Below are positions 11,713-23,500 of a stretch of 64,000 bases of DNA, one piece after another. The notes under the pieces are model-generated. The model searched no databases, was not told the origin of the DNA, and saw nothing but the letters and a program-made list of their open reading frames with translations. Origin of the DNA: Posidonia oceanica (lineage: Eukaryota > Streptophyta > Magnoliopsida > Alismatales > Posidoniaceae); the NCBI GenBank assembly GCA_037176725.1, contig JAZBRS010000035.1, positions 51,098,001 through 51,162,000 of the forward strand, in the 5' to 3' direction. The first letter of the stretch is position 1. Each line of letters begins with the position of its first letter. Position numbers and translations under genes: made by a program.

Positions 11713-13132
11713 GAGAATGGCGCTGGCGACTGGCCTGCAACTGCTCTTGCCGAGAGGAGGACTTTGAGTCGTCGCTCTGGCCGACTCAGAGCCCTACTTT
11801 GCATGATTATTGTATGCTTCTATTCCTGGATGTTAGATCTGCAAGTTTGTAAATTCTAATTTCCATTTGGTTTTGATTCAGGTCCTTGATTTGGCTTTGA
11901 AATCGGCCATTTGAGCTACTAGAGTTGCCGGTCTGTCACCGGCTTGACCAGCGACTCGGCTGCAACTTTAGTCAGCCCTCTGGCCAACTTGAGGCCGTTA
12001 TATCTCGTGACCTACTTGGTCCTTTTTCAATCTGATTGCATGCTCTTGTTCTTGAATGTGTCGGCTTCAAATCTGTGTGGTTGGATTTATTTCATGCATT
12101 GTTCATCTGTCTCGTTTCTGGCAATGAAGGGCCAATGCTTGGGATCTTTGCGCATGGCAGTGTCGCCTGTTTCAGCAGCGATCAGTCCTGGCGCCGCTTA
12201 ATGTGGTGATTGGTCTAGTTGCTGCCTACAATGGCGACCTGACCTGCAATTCCAGTGGTGAGTGAGCCACCCATTTTGCTGCTTTGCCGCATTGCCGCTT
12301 TGCTACCCGATTATATCTTACACTGATCTTGAAGCTGTATTTCTCTCTTGTGATTCCTAAGTTTTAGTTTCCAATTTTACCTTGCTTTTTACACCCCGTT
12401 CGTAGCCATGAATGCTGCTGTCTAGGGTGCAGAGTCTGTGTCTCAGGCGCCTTCACGACCAGCAACAAGCCTAGCCGCCTGTTAGACTAGTGACTCATGT
12501 CCTAATCCAGACAGTGCATTCAGCCACCTTGTTGTCGCTTTTCGCTCGCTGTTTTCATTGTCTTTGACATCTGATTTATCCCCCTATGCCGTTTATTGCG
12601 CTTTTACAACGCTTTGACTTTAATCAACTGTTTTCAAGCATGGTTTGCTAAACTTGCATGGTTTACAATTGCATCTTGCATACCGCCTTAGGGTGAACAT
12701 AAATCGGCATTAATCTGTCAACATTTGCCACACAAGAGCGGAGAAGCCAAGAAAGACCGATTCCTCGGGTGTGTCGGGGGTGCCTAACACCTTCCCCCCA
12801 CGTAACAGGAGTCCGTACCATTTCTCTGTACCGCATTGACCTTGTGTCATATTCATTTGGACCGGATTGGCATATTTTCACATTGCTTGAGTTTTTCTCG
12901 CATATTTTCATACAGTTTTCCTAGTCTTCCTGTTTTAATAGATTAGGTGGCGACTCCTTGGCTTCGACTTATTTTCCTTGCATTTTTTCACCGATTTCCT
13001 GGTGTTTTCGAGTTGAGTTTTCTCCCCAAATTCACCACTGACCGCGACTTCTCCCCTCCATCACGGCACGATCGCATCACGAGCTATGGCAGCAGTGCGA
13101 GAACCGCCATGGCTGGGCGGCGAACGTTCACA
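11713..13132 (+). mobile_element. Element 1: 3' part of an old Tat/Ogre LTR
   Basis: The assignment rests on the conserved LTR block at 12751-12820 (gaaagaccga ... gtgcctaacaccttcccc ... cgtaacaggagtcc) that also occurs near the 3' ends of the three complete LTRs in this window, and on a PBS directly downstream. The rest is too diverged from the other LTRs to align by eye. The 5' part of the LTR is missing. The end near 13132 is approximate. Confidence 0.6.
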
Positions 13133-13138
13133 GGAAAG

Positions 13139-13156
13139 TGGTGACTCCGCTGGGGA
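13139..13156 (+). other. Element 1 primer-binding site
   Basis: TGGTGACTCCGCTGGGGA is complementary to a tRNA 3' end of the tRNA-Arg type reported for Ogre elements. It differs from the element 3 site at three positions. Confidence 0.7.
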
Positions 13157-14176
13157 TACTAGACTCCAACTTTCATTTTCGCCTTTTCCACTTTCTGTGT
13201 GGCTTATCTTCCTGTTTAGCACTTATCTGCCTTACTTGTTTACTTATTGCATTTAATTTGCTTCTCTTGCCTAGTTTAGCATCTTATTTGCTTTAATTGC
13301 TTGATTATTGCGTCAATTCATGCATTTCGCTTATCTTAGCGTCTAATTGCCATGATTGCTTGATTTACCACATTAATCCATGCCTTTTGCTTTGTGGTTG
13401 GCTTCGTTTACACAAACATGCTATGCCACTTCACTTACACACATGCTATGCTTGTGTATGCCTTTTAATGTGCTGATTGTCGTTGTTTTCACTATCCATG
13501 TGACACAACACGAGCACATACCATGAGCATGCCTTTTGAAATGATGTGTGTTGCTTGCTTGCCATGCTCAGGTGATTTTCTTCTCCTTTCGCATTAGGCC
13601 GACGGACAACTAGAGACTGGTTGCTTCCCCCTTGGCAAACTAAAATCAGCAAGTAAAAATCAAATCTAGGAGCAACTAGAGACGCAAACACACATTCACC
13701 CCTGGTGTTAATAAAACGTGCAAGATTAAAAAACATTAATCATTTGCATGAAGCATCATATAGGGCATGCATCTTCTCATCCCTGAGTCTACCTATCAAT
13801 CTGAGAAGGATAGTCCTAGTCTCTCGTTCAGTTGCTTTGGCATAGAGCAAGTTGATCGGTCTGTCGCCCTTTGTCAAGGGACGTGTCGGTGCTACTAGAG
13901 GGTACAACCCATGTTTAGGCAGGGTCAAGGCCACTAACGCACCACCCATTATACCTAAGCTCTGGCCAGGGTCTAGACCGGAGCCTTACTTTCTGACTGA
14001 GTCGGTGACCCATACACTTGTGGGAGTCCGAAGTAGACAACCTACTAGGACACACTAGATTGGCGAGAGAGAGCATGCTAGACAGCATACCATGTGCATG
14101 CATGCATTCATGCCACTATTAAAACATTTGCATTTTTTCTTTCAGGTTTTAACACCTGTTTTGCCTTGTTTGTCAC
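13157..14176 (+). mobile_element. Element 1 leader (PBS to insertion point of element 2)
   Basis: From about 13735 (taatcatttgcat, agcatcatatagggcatgcat) to 14176 it is clearly homologous to the leaders of elements 2 and 3. No gene is seen. It is interrupted within what would be the ...gtgtcag|tg sequence just before gag, where element 2 begins. The five bases before the junction are GTCAC (14172-14176), the expected left target duplication; the right copy lies outside the window. Confidence 0.75.
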
Positions 14177-17100
14177 TGTTGACACCCCATTTTGATAGGT
14201 TGAATCAGTTGGAATCTCCTGGTGACTTCTGGATCCAAATCTTGGTTCAAACCTACACATTCCTTTTCATCCTTCTTTCCAAAACAAGCCCAAACTTAAC
14301 CTAGAATTACACCTCTTTCCCAAGCCCAAAAACTATCCAAAAACCATAGGAAAACTCACCATTCCCAACATAGCAAACCTACCCAAAAACCCTCAAATTT
14401 TCAAACCAAAACCACTCCCAAAAACCCTAGAAAACCTAAGTAAAACTACCCTTTTTCTACACCTCAAAACCCTTCCAAAACTTTCCCAAAACCAAACCCA
14501 AACCCTAGGTCCAACACTAGAGACCCTAGGCCACACACTCCCCAAATTTCATCTCTTTTCTAAACCCCTAACCCCTTCATTTCATCAAATTATCCTTTTT
14601 TCTCTCCTAGATTATTCTTTTCTCTCTCCTCTCTCTCTCCTGATTATCCTCCTTCTTTGCACTCGCTTCTCTCCCTTCTTCTTGCCTGCCTGTAGGCCCC
14701 CCTTGTGCTTCTATCTCTTCTAAATCTTATTTGTATTTTTATCTTATTTTTAGCATTTTCATTGGTTTTCTAAAAATTATTTTCTTTCAACTCCCCTCTT
14801 TCTTCCTTACTCCTCCTTTTCTCCCTTTTCTTCTTCCTTTTCCTTTTCTTTTCCTTTCTTCTTTTGAATCTTCAAAAAACTCTTAAAAACCTTCAAAACT
14901 CTAAAACAAAAGGAAAACAAATTAAAATCCCAAAGGAAATAATTAAAAACATTAAACAAACAATTAAAAACAAAAGCCTAACTAAATCTAACTAAAACTA
15001 AAAGCTAAGAATGCAACTTAAAAAATGCAAAACAAACAAAAAGAAAATGCTGTAAAATCAAGGAAAAAACCAAAATGCAATCAAAACAAGCAAAAGTAAA
15101 AACCCTAAAAAAACAATCAAAAACAAATCCTAAAAGGAAAGAAAACAATTAAAAATGCTAAGTCAAAAAAAAAACTTAACATAACTTAACAATCCTAAAA
15201 AGAAACAATTTGAAAACCTAATTAAAAAGAAAAAAAACAAACAATCAAAAACCTCAAAACACTCAATTAATTAAAAATTTAACAAGGAAAAAACTCAACT
15301 AAAAAAAAATATATTAAAAAGGAACTTAACAAACAAAAATCAAAGACAAATCAAAAAAGACTTAAGGAAAAGACTAAAATCAAAAACCTAAAACCCACCA
15401 TAATTAATTTAAAAACAAACTTTAAAAAATCCTAATTAACATCCCAAATACTTAACAAGAAAAACATAATTAAAAAACAATTTAAAAGACTTAACAAATA
15501 TTTAAACAAAATCAAAAACAATTTAAAGAAAAGAAAACCATAAAAACCCTAATCAAAACTAAAACTCTTCAATCCTAATTAACTAATCAAAAACAATATT
15601 AAAAAACTTAATCAAAGTCCTAACTTAAAACACAACTATCCTAAAAACTTTTCCCATCCTTTTTTCTATTTTTATTTCCTTCTTCTTTCCCTTCTTCTCT
15701 TCCCTTTCTCCTTTTCTTCCTTTCTTTTCTATTTCTTCTTCCTCTCTCCTGGTCTGGCCCAGCTGCAGGCCCAGCTCCTCCCCTCCTTCCTTCTTTCTTT
15801 CTTTTTCTTTATTCTCTACATGCACCATGCCCGGCCCACACGCATTCCTCCTCCTCTTCCCTGCTTCTCCTTCTTCTTCCTCAGATCTTCTCCCACCTGC
15901 CAACTCTCTCCATCCTCTTCAAATTCGATTTCTCCTTCCCGCCCGATCACCATTAGCTCTAGTTCATCTCCACCTCTCTTGTATCTCAGCAGCTTCTCTG
16001 GGGCATTAATTGCCCGTCACCTCCGGTCGTCCTCCCTCTGCTACAGCTGTTGCTCCCACTAGTCGAATTTGAATCCACTGCGCGCCTGTCCAGTCTTCTC
16101 CTCCTTCCATGCCTTTTCGTCATCTAGAGAAAGAGAGAGAGAATCCGAAGCTGAGAGCACCCAATTCACCTTCTTCCCCTCTGCAAAAAATAGCCCTCTT
16201 CCTCCTCTTCCTTTCCACCCGAACCAGAGCCTCCATCCTCAGCAAAACCACTCCCAATTCCGTCCCCAAATCCACCCAAACTCCCAGCATTTTCAGGCCA
16301 CCCTTCCACAGCCCGAACCACCCTGAAACCACCCCCCAACTCCTCCTTTTCCAACATAGAACCCAACACTTCCTCTCCCCAGAATTCCTAACTCTACAGC
16401 TCACGAAATCCTCCCAAATCCCAACACCTAACTCCCTGAATCACCACCTTTCCAACCCCCCTAAGCTTCACCTCCAGTTCTCCCTACAGACCAGACCCTC
16501 CACTTCAAACACCTTCCTTGACTTCTGACCAGAAATCCCTCCAGCGACCTATCTTCTTCTCTAGGCCACCATCAACCCTCCTAAGCATCCAGTCACACTC
16601 ACCAAGCACCCAGAAGATCGCCGACACCTTCCTACCAGCCCGGGGAGCAGCAGATAGTTACCCCCACCTCCGGTCATTCTTGCTGAACCCAAAGGAGTAA
16701 TTTCTTGCTCCGGCCTTCAAAGCTTGCGTCCGACCGTTCGAGAAGCATCGGAGGATCGCGTGGAGTGAATCCAAGCAATTGCAGCCCGTCGACGACACCC
16801 ATAGCAGTCGGACCAAGCTTGCCGACTTCTGCAAAAGGCACTGACGTCAGGAGGACTTCTCAACCGTGGAAACAGATAGATTCCTTTTCCCTTAGCCTAA
16901 TTCTCTCTCCAGCATGCTTTTCCTGCCATTAGGTTAGGGTTTCCCCCTTCTGCCGCCAAGTCAACACCGCCGCACCTCCGTCTTCTCCGCCAAGCTCCGG
17001 CTCTGTCCCGCCGCACCAGCCAGCAGAACCCAGCTCCGAGCATCCCCCGAGGATTGCACGGACTCCAGGAGCACGCCGGTGTCTTCAGAACGTTCTCCCG

Positions 17101-18357
17101 TCGCGCTGATCGTTCGGTCGACCTCCGGAAGTCCAGCAGGCCTCTGTCATCTCCTCCAGCCATCTCCAGGCACCGTCATAGCTCGCCGAACGTCGCCCGA
17201 TCTCCGCCTGTCCCCGGTGAAGGCCGCCGACGCTTCCTCGCCGCTCCAGCTTCCCTCCTTCGCCTTTCCCAGCCACTGGTAGCAGTTGCTACAGTGGCCG
17301 CTCGCCTACAATTTCACTGAGCTTTTATTTTTGTTAACTATGCAAATTTTGCCATAAATTGCATTTTCAGCTTCTGTTTCTAGTTTATTGCTTTCCAGTC
17401 CTGCCTTCGTTTAACATTCATTTAATTCTGAATTTAAATCTTATTAAATTGCATGAAAAACTTAAAAAACTGTCTAATTGCATGTTAGTCCTTCTACAGT
17501 GTTTTCTTTTTAAGTTTATTTTAGTTCAAGCCCTGTAGTTTCTTATTTTTGCATTTCAGTCCTTTAGTTAATAATCTCATTTAATATTCTAAGTTTACCT
17601 TAGTAAATTGCATTTTTAAAACCTATCTTTTCCTCTATTTACATTTTAGTCCTCTGATCTGTTGATCAATGTATTTATTTTTTATCTTTTCTTACTGCAT
17701 TGCATTTTTCCCCTTCAGTTTCTGATTTTTGCGTATAGGTCCTTCATATTCATGCATAGCATCTGTTAATGCATAGACCATTCAAAAATCACATTTTTCC
17801 TTACAAAAATTGCATTTCAACTCCTACATATTTCAAAATTGCACATAGATCCTCTATTTGCATTCATAGACCATTTAAAGCCACTTTTTTGCTTATAAAA
17901 TTGCATTTTAAACCCTGTATTTTGCAAAATTACACTCAGACCCTCCAGTTTTCAAAAATCTTGCATATAAGCCCTTAGTTCTTCAAAATCTTTGCATTTA
18001 GGTTCCACTTTTTCAAAACTTGCACATAGGTTCCTAAGTTTTCTGAAAAATTATTCTTTGGTCCTTTTCTTGCATTTTTGCATGCATTGCACTCATGCAT
18101 CTTTGCATTTGGCATTCTTGCACACACTTAAGCATACTTAGCTCCCATTTACATGGGAGGACCTGTTTTGCACACCCCTAGGACCTCCTTTACACCTAGA
18201 TCCATTCTTCTCTCCTATTCTGGCCCCTCTGCCTTGAAGCTGGGATATCTTTTGATCTGGCCGTTGGATCTTCTCAACCAAGCTACTTGGACGACCCCGG
18301 TGGAGCGCTCTTCCACAGGGACCAAGCATTTCTCATATCAGGCTTCAGATTCCCAAG

Positions 18358-18363
18358 GTAAGT
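18358..18363 (+). promoter_or_regulatory. Putative 5' splice site in LTR R/U5, element 2
   Basis: CCAAG|GTAAGT matches the plant donor consensus. The solo LTR has CCAG|GTATGT (donor at 31201/31200, minus strand) and element 3 has CCAT|GTATGT (47962) at the aligned position, so the donor-like site is shared by both LTR subfamilies. Confidence 0.5.
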
Positions 18364-18825
18364 CCTTCTGAACCCTTGCACAGCATACATTTGCACACCA
18401 TTTGCATTGCAAGCATTGTTTTTGCTTTCCGATTTCTCGAGCATGTAGATTAGGACTCCCTCTTCTTGTCTATCAACTATATTCCCCATTTCGCGTACTC
18501 TTGGCATTTTTGTGTTGTCTTTCCCCTAGATTCACCACTAATTGCGACTTTCTTCCCCCTTTTCCACGATCCGATCGCATCGTGAGCTTTTGGCAGCGTG
18601 CGAGACACATCATGGGACACTTTGGTGGGAAATGGTTGTAGAACAGTGGTAATCCCTCCACTTGCTTCTCTTCCCCATTGTAGGAATTCACACCTACTTT
18701 GCGTAGTCCTTAAACAGTGTTCGTTCTCATGCTTACGCTGTTTGCCTCCCCTTTGCTTCCCCTGCTCTTCCTCTTTGCATCTGCATCCGCATGGCTTTAT
18801 CGATATTCTATCTCGCTTTGTTTTG

Positions 18826-19345
18826 ACACCGTTTCGCGTGCCCGCTTTCTTTTTGGCACCGTCCTGCATGCTCGCTCTGTCTTTGGCACTGTTTTGCTTG
18901 CCCGCTTTGCTTTTGGCACTGTTTCGCGTGCCCGCTTTCTTTTTGGCACCGTTTTGCATGCCCGCTCTGTCTTTGGTACCGTTTTATGTGCCTGCTTTGC
19001 TTTTGGCACCGTTTTGCGTGCCCGCTTCGCTTTTGGCACCGTTTTGCGTGCCCGCTTCCCTTTTGGTACCGTTTTGCGTGCCCGCTTTCCTTTTGGCACC
19101 ATTTTGCGTGCTTGCTCTTGTTTTCTACACCGTTTCGGGTGCTCGCTCTTGTTTTCTGCACCGTTTTGCATGCCCGCTTCGCTTTTGGCTCTGTTTTGCG
19201 TGCCCGCTTCGCTTTTGGCACTGTTTCGCATGCCCGCTCTATTTTGGCACCGTTTTACATGCTTGCTTTGTTTTCTCACACCGTTTTGCATGTCGATCTT
19301 GTTTTTGCACTATTTCGCATGCCGCTTCCGTTTCTCACGCTGTTT
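18826..19345 (+). repeat. 30-bp LTR minisatellite, element 2
   Basis: About 17 degenerate units of the form ttttggcaccgttttgcgtg followed by cccgcttcgc. Homologous arrays occur in the solo LTR (about 30530-30750, reversed) and in the element 3 LTR (about 48420-48735). Because 30 is divisible by three, the array opens long repetitive frames on both strands (for example 18598-19443 and 18797-19291); these are not genes. Confidence 0.85.
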
Positions 19346-20043
19346 TGCATGTTTTATGCTATTTTCTCTTGCATGTCGCCCGCATTGCTTGGTTTTACCG
19401 CCGTTTTGCTTTTTTTTGCTTGTCTTTGCATATAGGGCAGTGATGCTTACTGCCTGGAGTTCTCACGAGCCAGGTTTCGCCCGGTTCAGAACACAGACAG
19501 CGTTGCTGAGCACTTAGACTGCACGTTTACTTCCCTGCATTGCATCCCACCACTTAGAGCACACCTTTGAGCACTCATTCAGGCATTCATTGGCATTTAG
19601 GCATTCAAACCTGCATTTCCCTGCATATGCGAGCGTAAGCCTAGAAAGACCGATTCTCGAGCGTGTCGGGGGTGCCTAACACCTTCCCTGCACGTAACAG
19701 GAGTCCTTGCCCAGTCTTTTGGCCCGTAATGACCATATTGCCCTTATCCTAGGCATGAGTCATCTCATTTGCATTTGTTTTCCTTTGCATTGCACCCTTT
19801 GCTTGGTTTTGCCTGTTAACTCGCGCATTTCCCCCGGTTTTCCTTGTCTCCCGATAATAGACACGGTGGCGACTCTGAACTGTCTTATCTTCTTCTTTTC
19901 CTATCTTTTCTCCTCTGTTTTAAGTGTTTTCGAGTTGAGCCCTCCTCCTCGGACATAGCCGCTTATAGTGAGCCTGATTCCGATCGGTGCACGCGAGCTT
20001 CTAGCAGTGTGCATGGACGATCTGAACATCGGGATTACTACAG

Positions 20044-20061
20044 TGGCAACTCTACTGGGGA
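20044..20061 (+). other. Element 2 primer-binding site
   Basis: TGGCAACTCTACTGGGGA begins one base after the LTR end (CTACA|G|TGG). Two G-to-A differences from the element 3 site would weaken pairing with the tRNA. Confidence 0.85.
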
Positions 20062-20559
20062 AGCTAGAATCTGACTTTCGTTTCTGGCTTTTTGCTCGCC
20101 GCTTTCGCAGTTTTGCTTGCCTGTTTTGGTCGCTCTTCTATGCAAACTCCTAGCACCAACGCACCACCCTGTTATTTCCTCAACTCTGGCTAGGAGTTCA
20201 ATAGGGAACCTACTTTTTCTAACCTAAGTCAATGACCCACACACTTGGGGATACTCGAAGTAGATCACCTACTAGGATACACTAGATAGGTGAGGAGGGC
20301 ATACTAGAAAGCATACATATCATTCATGCCATCTAACTTAACTCATTTGCATCTATCGTTTAGTTTTTATTCCCTGTTTGTCTCTGTCTGTGTCAGCAGT
20401 GATCGGTAAGCGAGTTCCCCTTGCCGGAGCTTGAGTACCGTCCCTTTCTAACACCCCTGTTGCGACCTTGTTCGCGACCATTCCCCATTTGAGCTATCCG
20501 CCTTTGCGACGATAGCTCCTATTAGGAATCGCCCTATTCTCACGCGCTCTAGGTCAGCA
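20062..20559 (+). other. Element 2 leader
   Basis: No ORF is seen. It contains the splice-like pair tctgtgtcag / GATCG|GTAAGCG (donor GT at 20406), also present in element 3, about 155 nt upstream of the gag ATG. Confidence 0.7.
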
Positions 20560-23500
20560 ATGGCCCAGTACGTCAGTGAGCCTCTCTTTACTCCTATCAC
20601 GGAGGGTGTCTCCGCTCTGGCCCCTTTGATTGCTCCTTCTGTCCCTTTTGTTCCCCCTCCGATGCAAGGGTTTCCTCCCCTGACGCCTCTAGCATCTCAG
20701 TATGTCCTGGGACATTGGCAAGCATCTCTTCCTCCGGATCCGGTCGTCGAGTCTATCTTGATGACCATTACTCGCATTTCGGAGACACCATTGCCCCCTC
20801 CTTCCCAGGGATACATCGCCTTTGACATCCCTCCTACCACTGCTGCGACTATTACTATAGCACCTACTCCTCCCGGACAATCTGTGTCTGTGCCGTTTGT
20901 TTCTCAATCTTCGCCGGCACTGCACTTCAGCGTTCCTGCTGACGAAACGCCTGAGGCTCAGTACCAGCACCTGATGGAGCTTGCCCAGAGATTGCTGGGC
21001 ATGGCTCTATCGGTTCATCCCTCCTGTACTCCTGTCGCTCCTAAGGTTCCTTTGAGGCCAGTTCCTACATTTCATGCATCTACCTCTACACCTCCGCCTC
21101 GACCATCGTCTCAACTGCTCACGGTTCCGACAATGGGGGCCTGTCTACCACCTCCTTCTGCACAACACTTAGCACAGCATGCTCCTCTTCCTCCTGGTGG
21201 TCAGTCCTTTGGGCTGGCTGGAGCCTAGTACACCACTGGCTCGCTGTCTGGCACCCCACCTGTACAGCAATTGGTGCTCCAGCATCCTACCCCTTCCACA
21301 GCACAGCATGTCATCTACCCTCCTCCATTGCATCAAGCCAAGAACCCTGCATACATCCCTGCATACACAGCTCCCCAGCACGGATACGCCGGCCATCCCG
21401 TTGCTCCACCAGGCGACGCTATGGTAGGTTCGGAGGAGCACTTAGGTGCGACCCATTTGGCGTATGCGCTCACTACCCCTGCCGATCCCTCTCCCATGGT
21501 AGCAAATCCAGACCCCATCAACAACCGGATGGATGTCTTGGAGAAGGCACTACGACTAGTGCAGGGTACCGAGCACCAGACCTACCAATTCTGGGACCTC
21601 TGCTGCTTTCCAGAGGCGGTACTCCCTCCGAAGTTCAAAATCCCAGACTTTGATAAATACAATGGTAGGGGCTGCCCCGTAGCACACCTGAAGGTGTATT
21701 GCGGTGATCTCGCTCAGCTTCAGGCTGACGAGAGGTTGCTGATCTGCTTGTTCCAGAAGAGCTTGACCGAGTCGGCACTCAAGTGGTTCACATCGCTTGA
21801 TATGTTAGCCATCAAGACTTGGAACGACCTCAGTTAGGCGTTCCTGGAACAATACTCCTTCAACCTCGATCTAGTCCCAAAGCGGGCGGACTTGATTGCA
21901 ATCAAGTAGAATCCCAGCGAGCCATTTGGGGAGTACGTCGGCTGCTGGCGCGTCCTTGCTTCATAGGTTCGAGATAGACCCTCTAACGAGGAGTCTATTG
22001 GGATCGTTATCAAAGGGGCGCAGCCATCTCTTGGGGCTCTGCTTAGCATCCAACCAGTCACTACTTTTGCAGCACTTATCCGAGCTGGAGCGCGCGTGGA
22101 GAGTTCTTTGCGGAGTGGCAACTTCCCGGCTCTCTCTGCATTCGCTAAGCAAGCCACGATCAGTAGTAACAGTGCCAACAGCAGCACCTCCAACAACAAC
22201 AACAGTGGTAGCAGCAACAACCGTCCCAAGAAGAAAGACTCGCCGAAGACTGCTGTTGCATTCGTCGACTCTCCTACTGTGCTTGTTCACTTGCCGTCCC
22301 GACCTGCCCTAGCTCAGATGGTGTATGCTCCTGCACCTAGGAATCCACCCACACCACAGATCACAACCACCACTAGAACAGTCTACCCTGCCACACCGGT
22401 TCAGCAAGGCTCATACTAGAGGCAAAGAAGGCCACCCACTGAAAAGCGGAAGTTCGCCCCACTGGTGGAATTGCTCACGGCCATCTTGCCAAAGGTTGCA
22501 TCGCTCCTGAAGTTCCTGGATGTTCGCCTGCCCCCAAATCTCTTGCCGCATTGGTTTAAGGCGAACCTCTTTCACAATTTCCGTCGAAGTGTCGGGCATT
22601 CGATGGATAATTGCTACTCCCTACGGAACGCAATTCAGGACTTAATCGAATCGGGAACGATTGTGATTGACACGCATGAGGCATCCACTCAAGCACACAC
22701 ACATGCATCTGCACATTCAGCTATTCCCCCTCATTCTGGCATCATCCACCAACCTCTACTGGAGCACTCTTATCCGAGAGGGGCGGTAACCTCAGGCATT
22801 CACTCTGTCTTTCCTTCTGGGTCTACTACATCTGTAATAGACCCTTCTGATCTTATTTCTGATATCTCTGAGCCTTTCCCGATTAATCTCTATCTCGCGG
22901 CAGTTGCTGCCTCCGAGTCGGGAGTTCACATGATCCGACCGCGTGCCAGGCCAGAGCGCCCCTTCGCGCCCCCTGCTGTGCTTCCTCAGGCTCAACCCCT
23001 TGTACACCTCCTAGCTAGGGCCCAGCCTAGATCTCCTGTCCACCTTTTAGGGCGGCCTCAGCTAGGATTCCCTATACATCTTCTAGGTAGACCTTAGCCA
23101 GCCCCTGCCTTCCCACCCCAACAACCTTACCCTTTAGATAGACCTCAATATCTAATAGGTCCCCCTGTAACTCCTCCTGTGCTCGCAGCACGTGCTCCTG
23201 TGGTTATTGATTTAACCCTAGACACCCATCGTGTCCCTTACAGCTATGCCACAGAAATGTACGCGGAAGTAACGCGATCGGGGAGGGTCTACAGACCCCC
23301 AGCACCGGCAGTTAGGCCAAACCGTCCCGAACCTGCTGTGCCCCCACCCTCTAACCAACCCATAGCAGATCCGGCCTCAAACCTACCTATAGCAAGCCAA
23401 ATCCCTGCCCAACCTGCAGCAAGTCAAGCCTTTAGCCAATCTCCTATGACTAGCCCTCTAGAGCTTGCCAAAACTACCTCTTCTGCTGCTAAGAAAAACC

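Larger units (their letters stand above)
14177..20042 (+). repeat. Element 2 5' LTR (5866 bp, subfamily A)
   Basis: TGTTGACACC...TTACTACA. In order it holds a CT-rich head, an A-rich tract (about 14870-15640), a second CT-rich and Pro-codon-like stretch, a T-rich zone of loose tgcattt(t)aggtcc repeats (17330-18110), a splice donor at 18357|18358, a 30-bp minisatellite (18826-19345), the conserved gtgcctaacaccttccc block (19643-19710) and a PBS-like TGGCGACTCTG at 19867. Relative to the 3' LTR it lacks 27 bp that contain the TATA-like box. The sequence is close to the 3' LTR copy 40897-43535. Confidence 0.93.

Noticed and set aside
18598..19443. 281-codon frame and its overlapping 266-codon and minus-strand partners
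   Set aside because: They lie in a 30-bp minisatellite whose period is a multiple of three, so all frames stay open. The same occurs in the other LTRs with unrelated peptide text.
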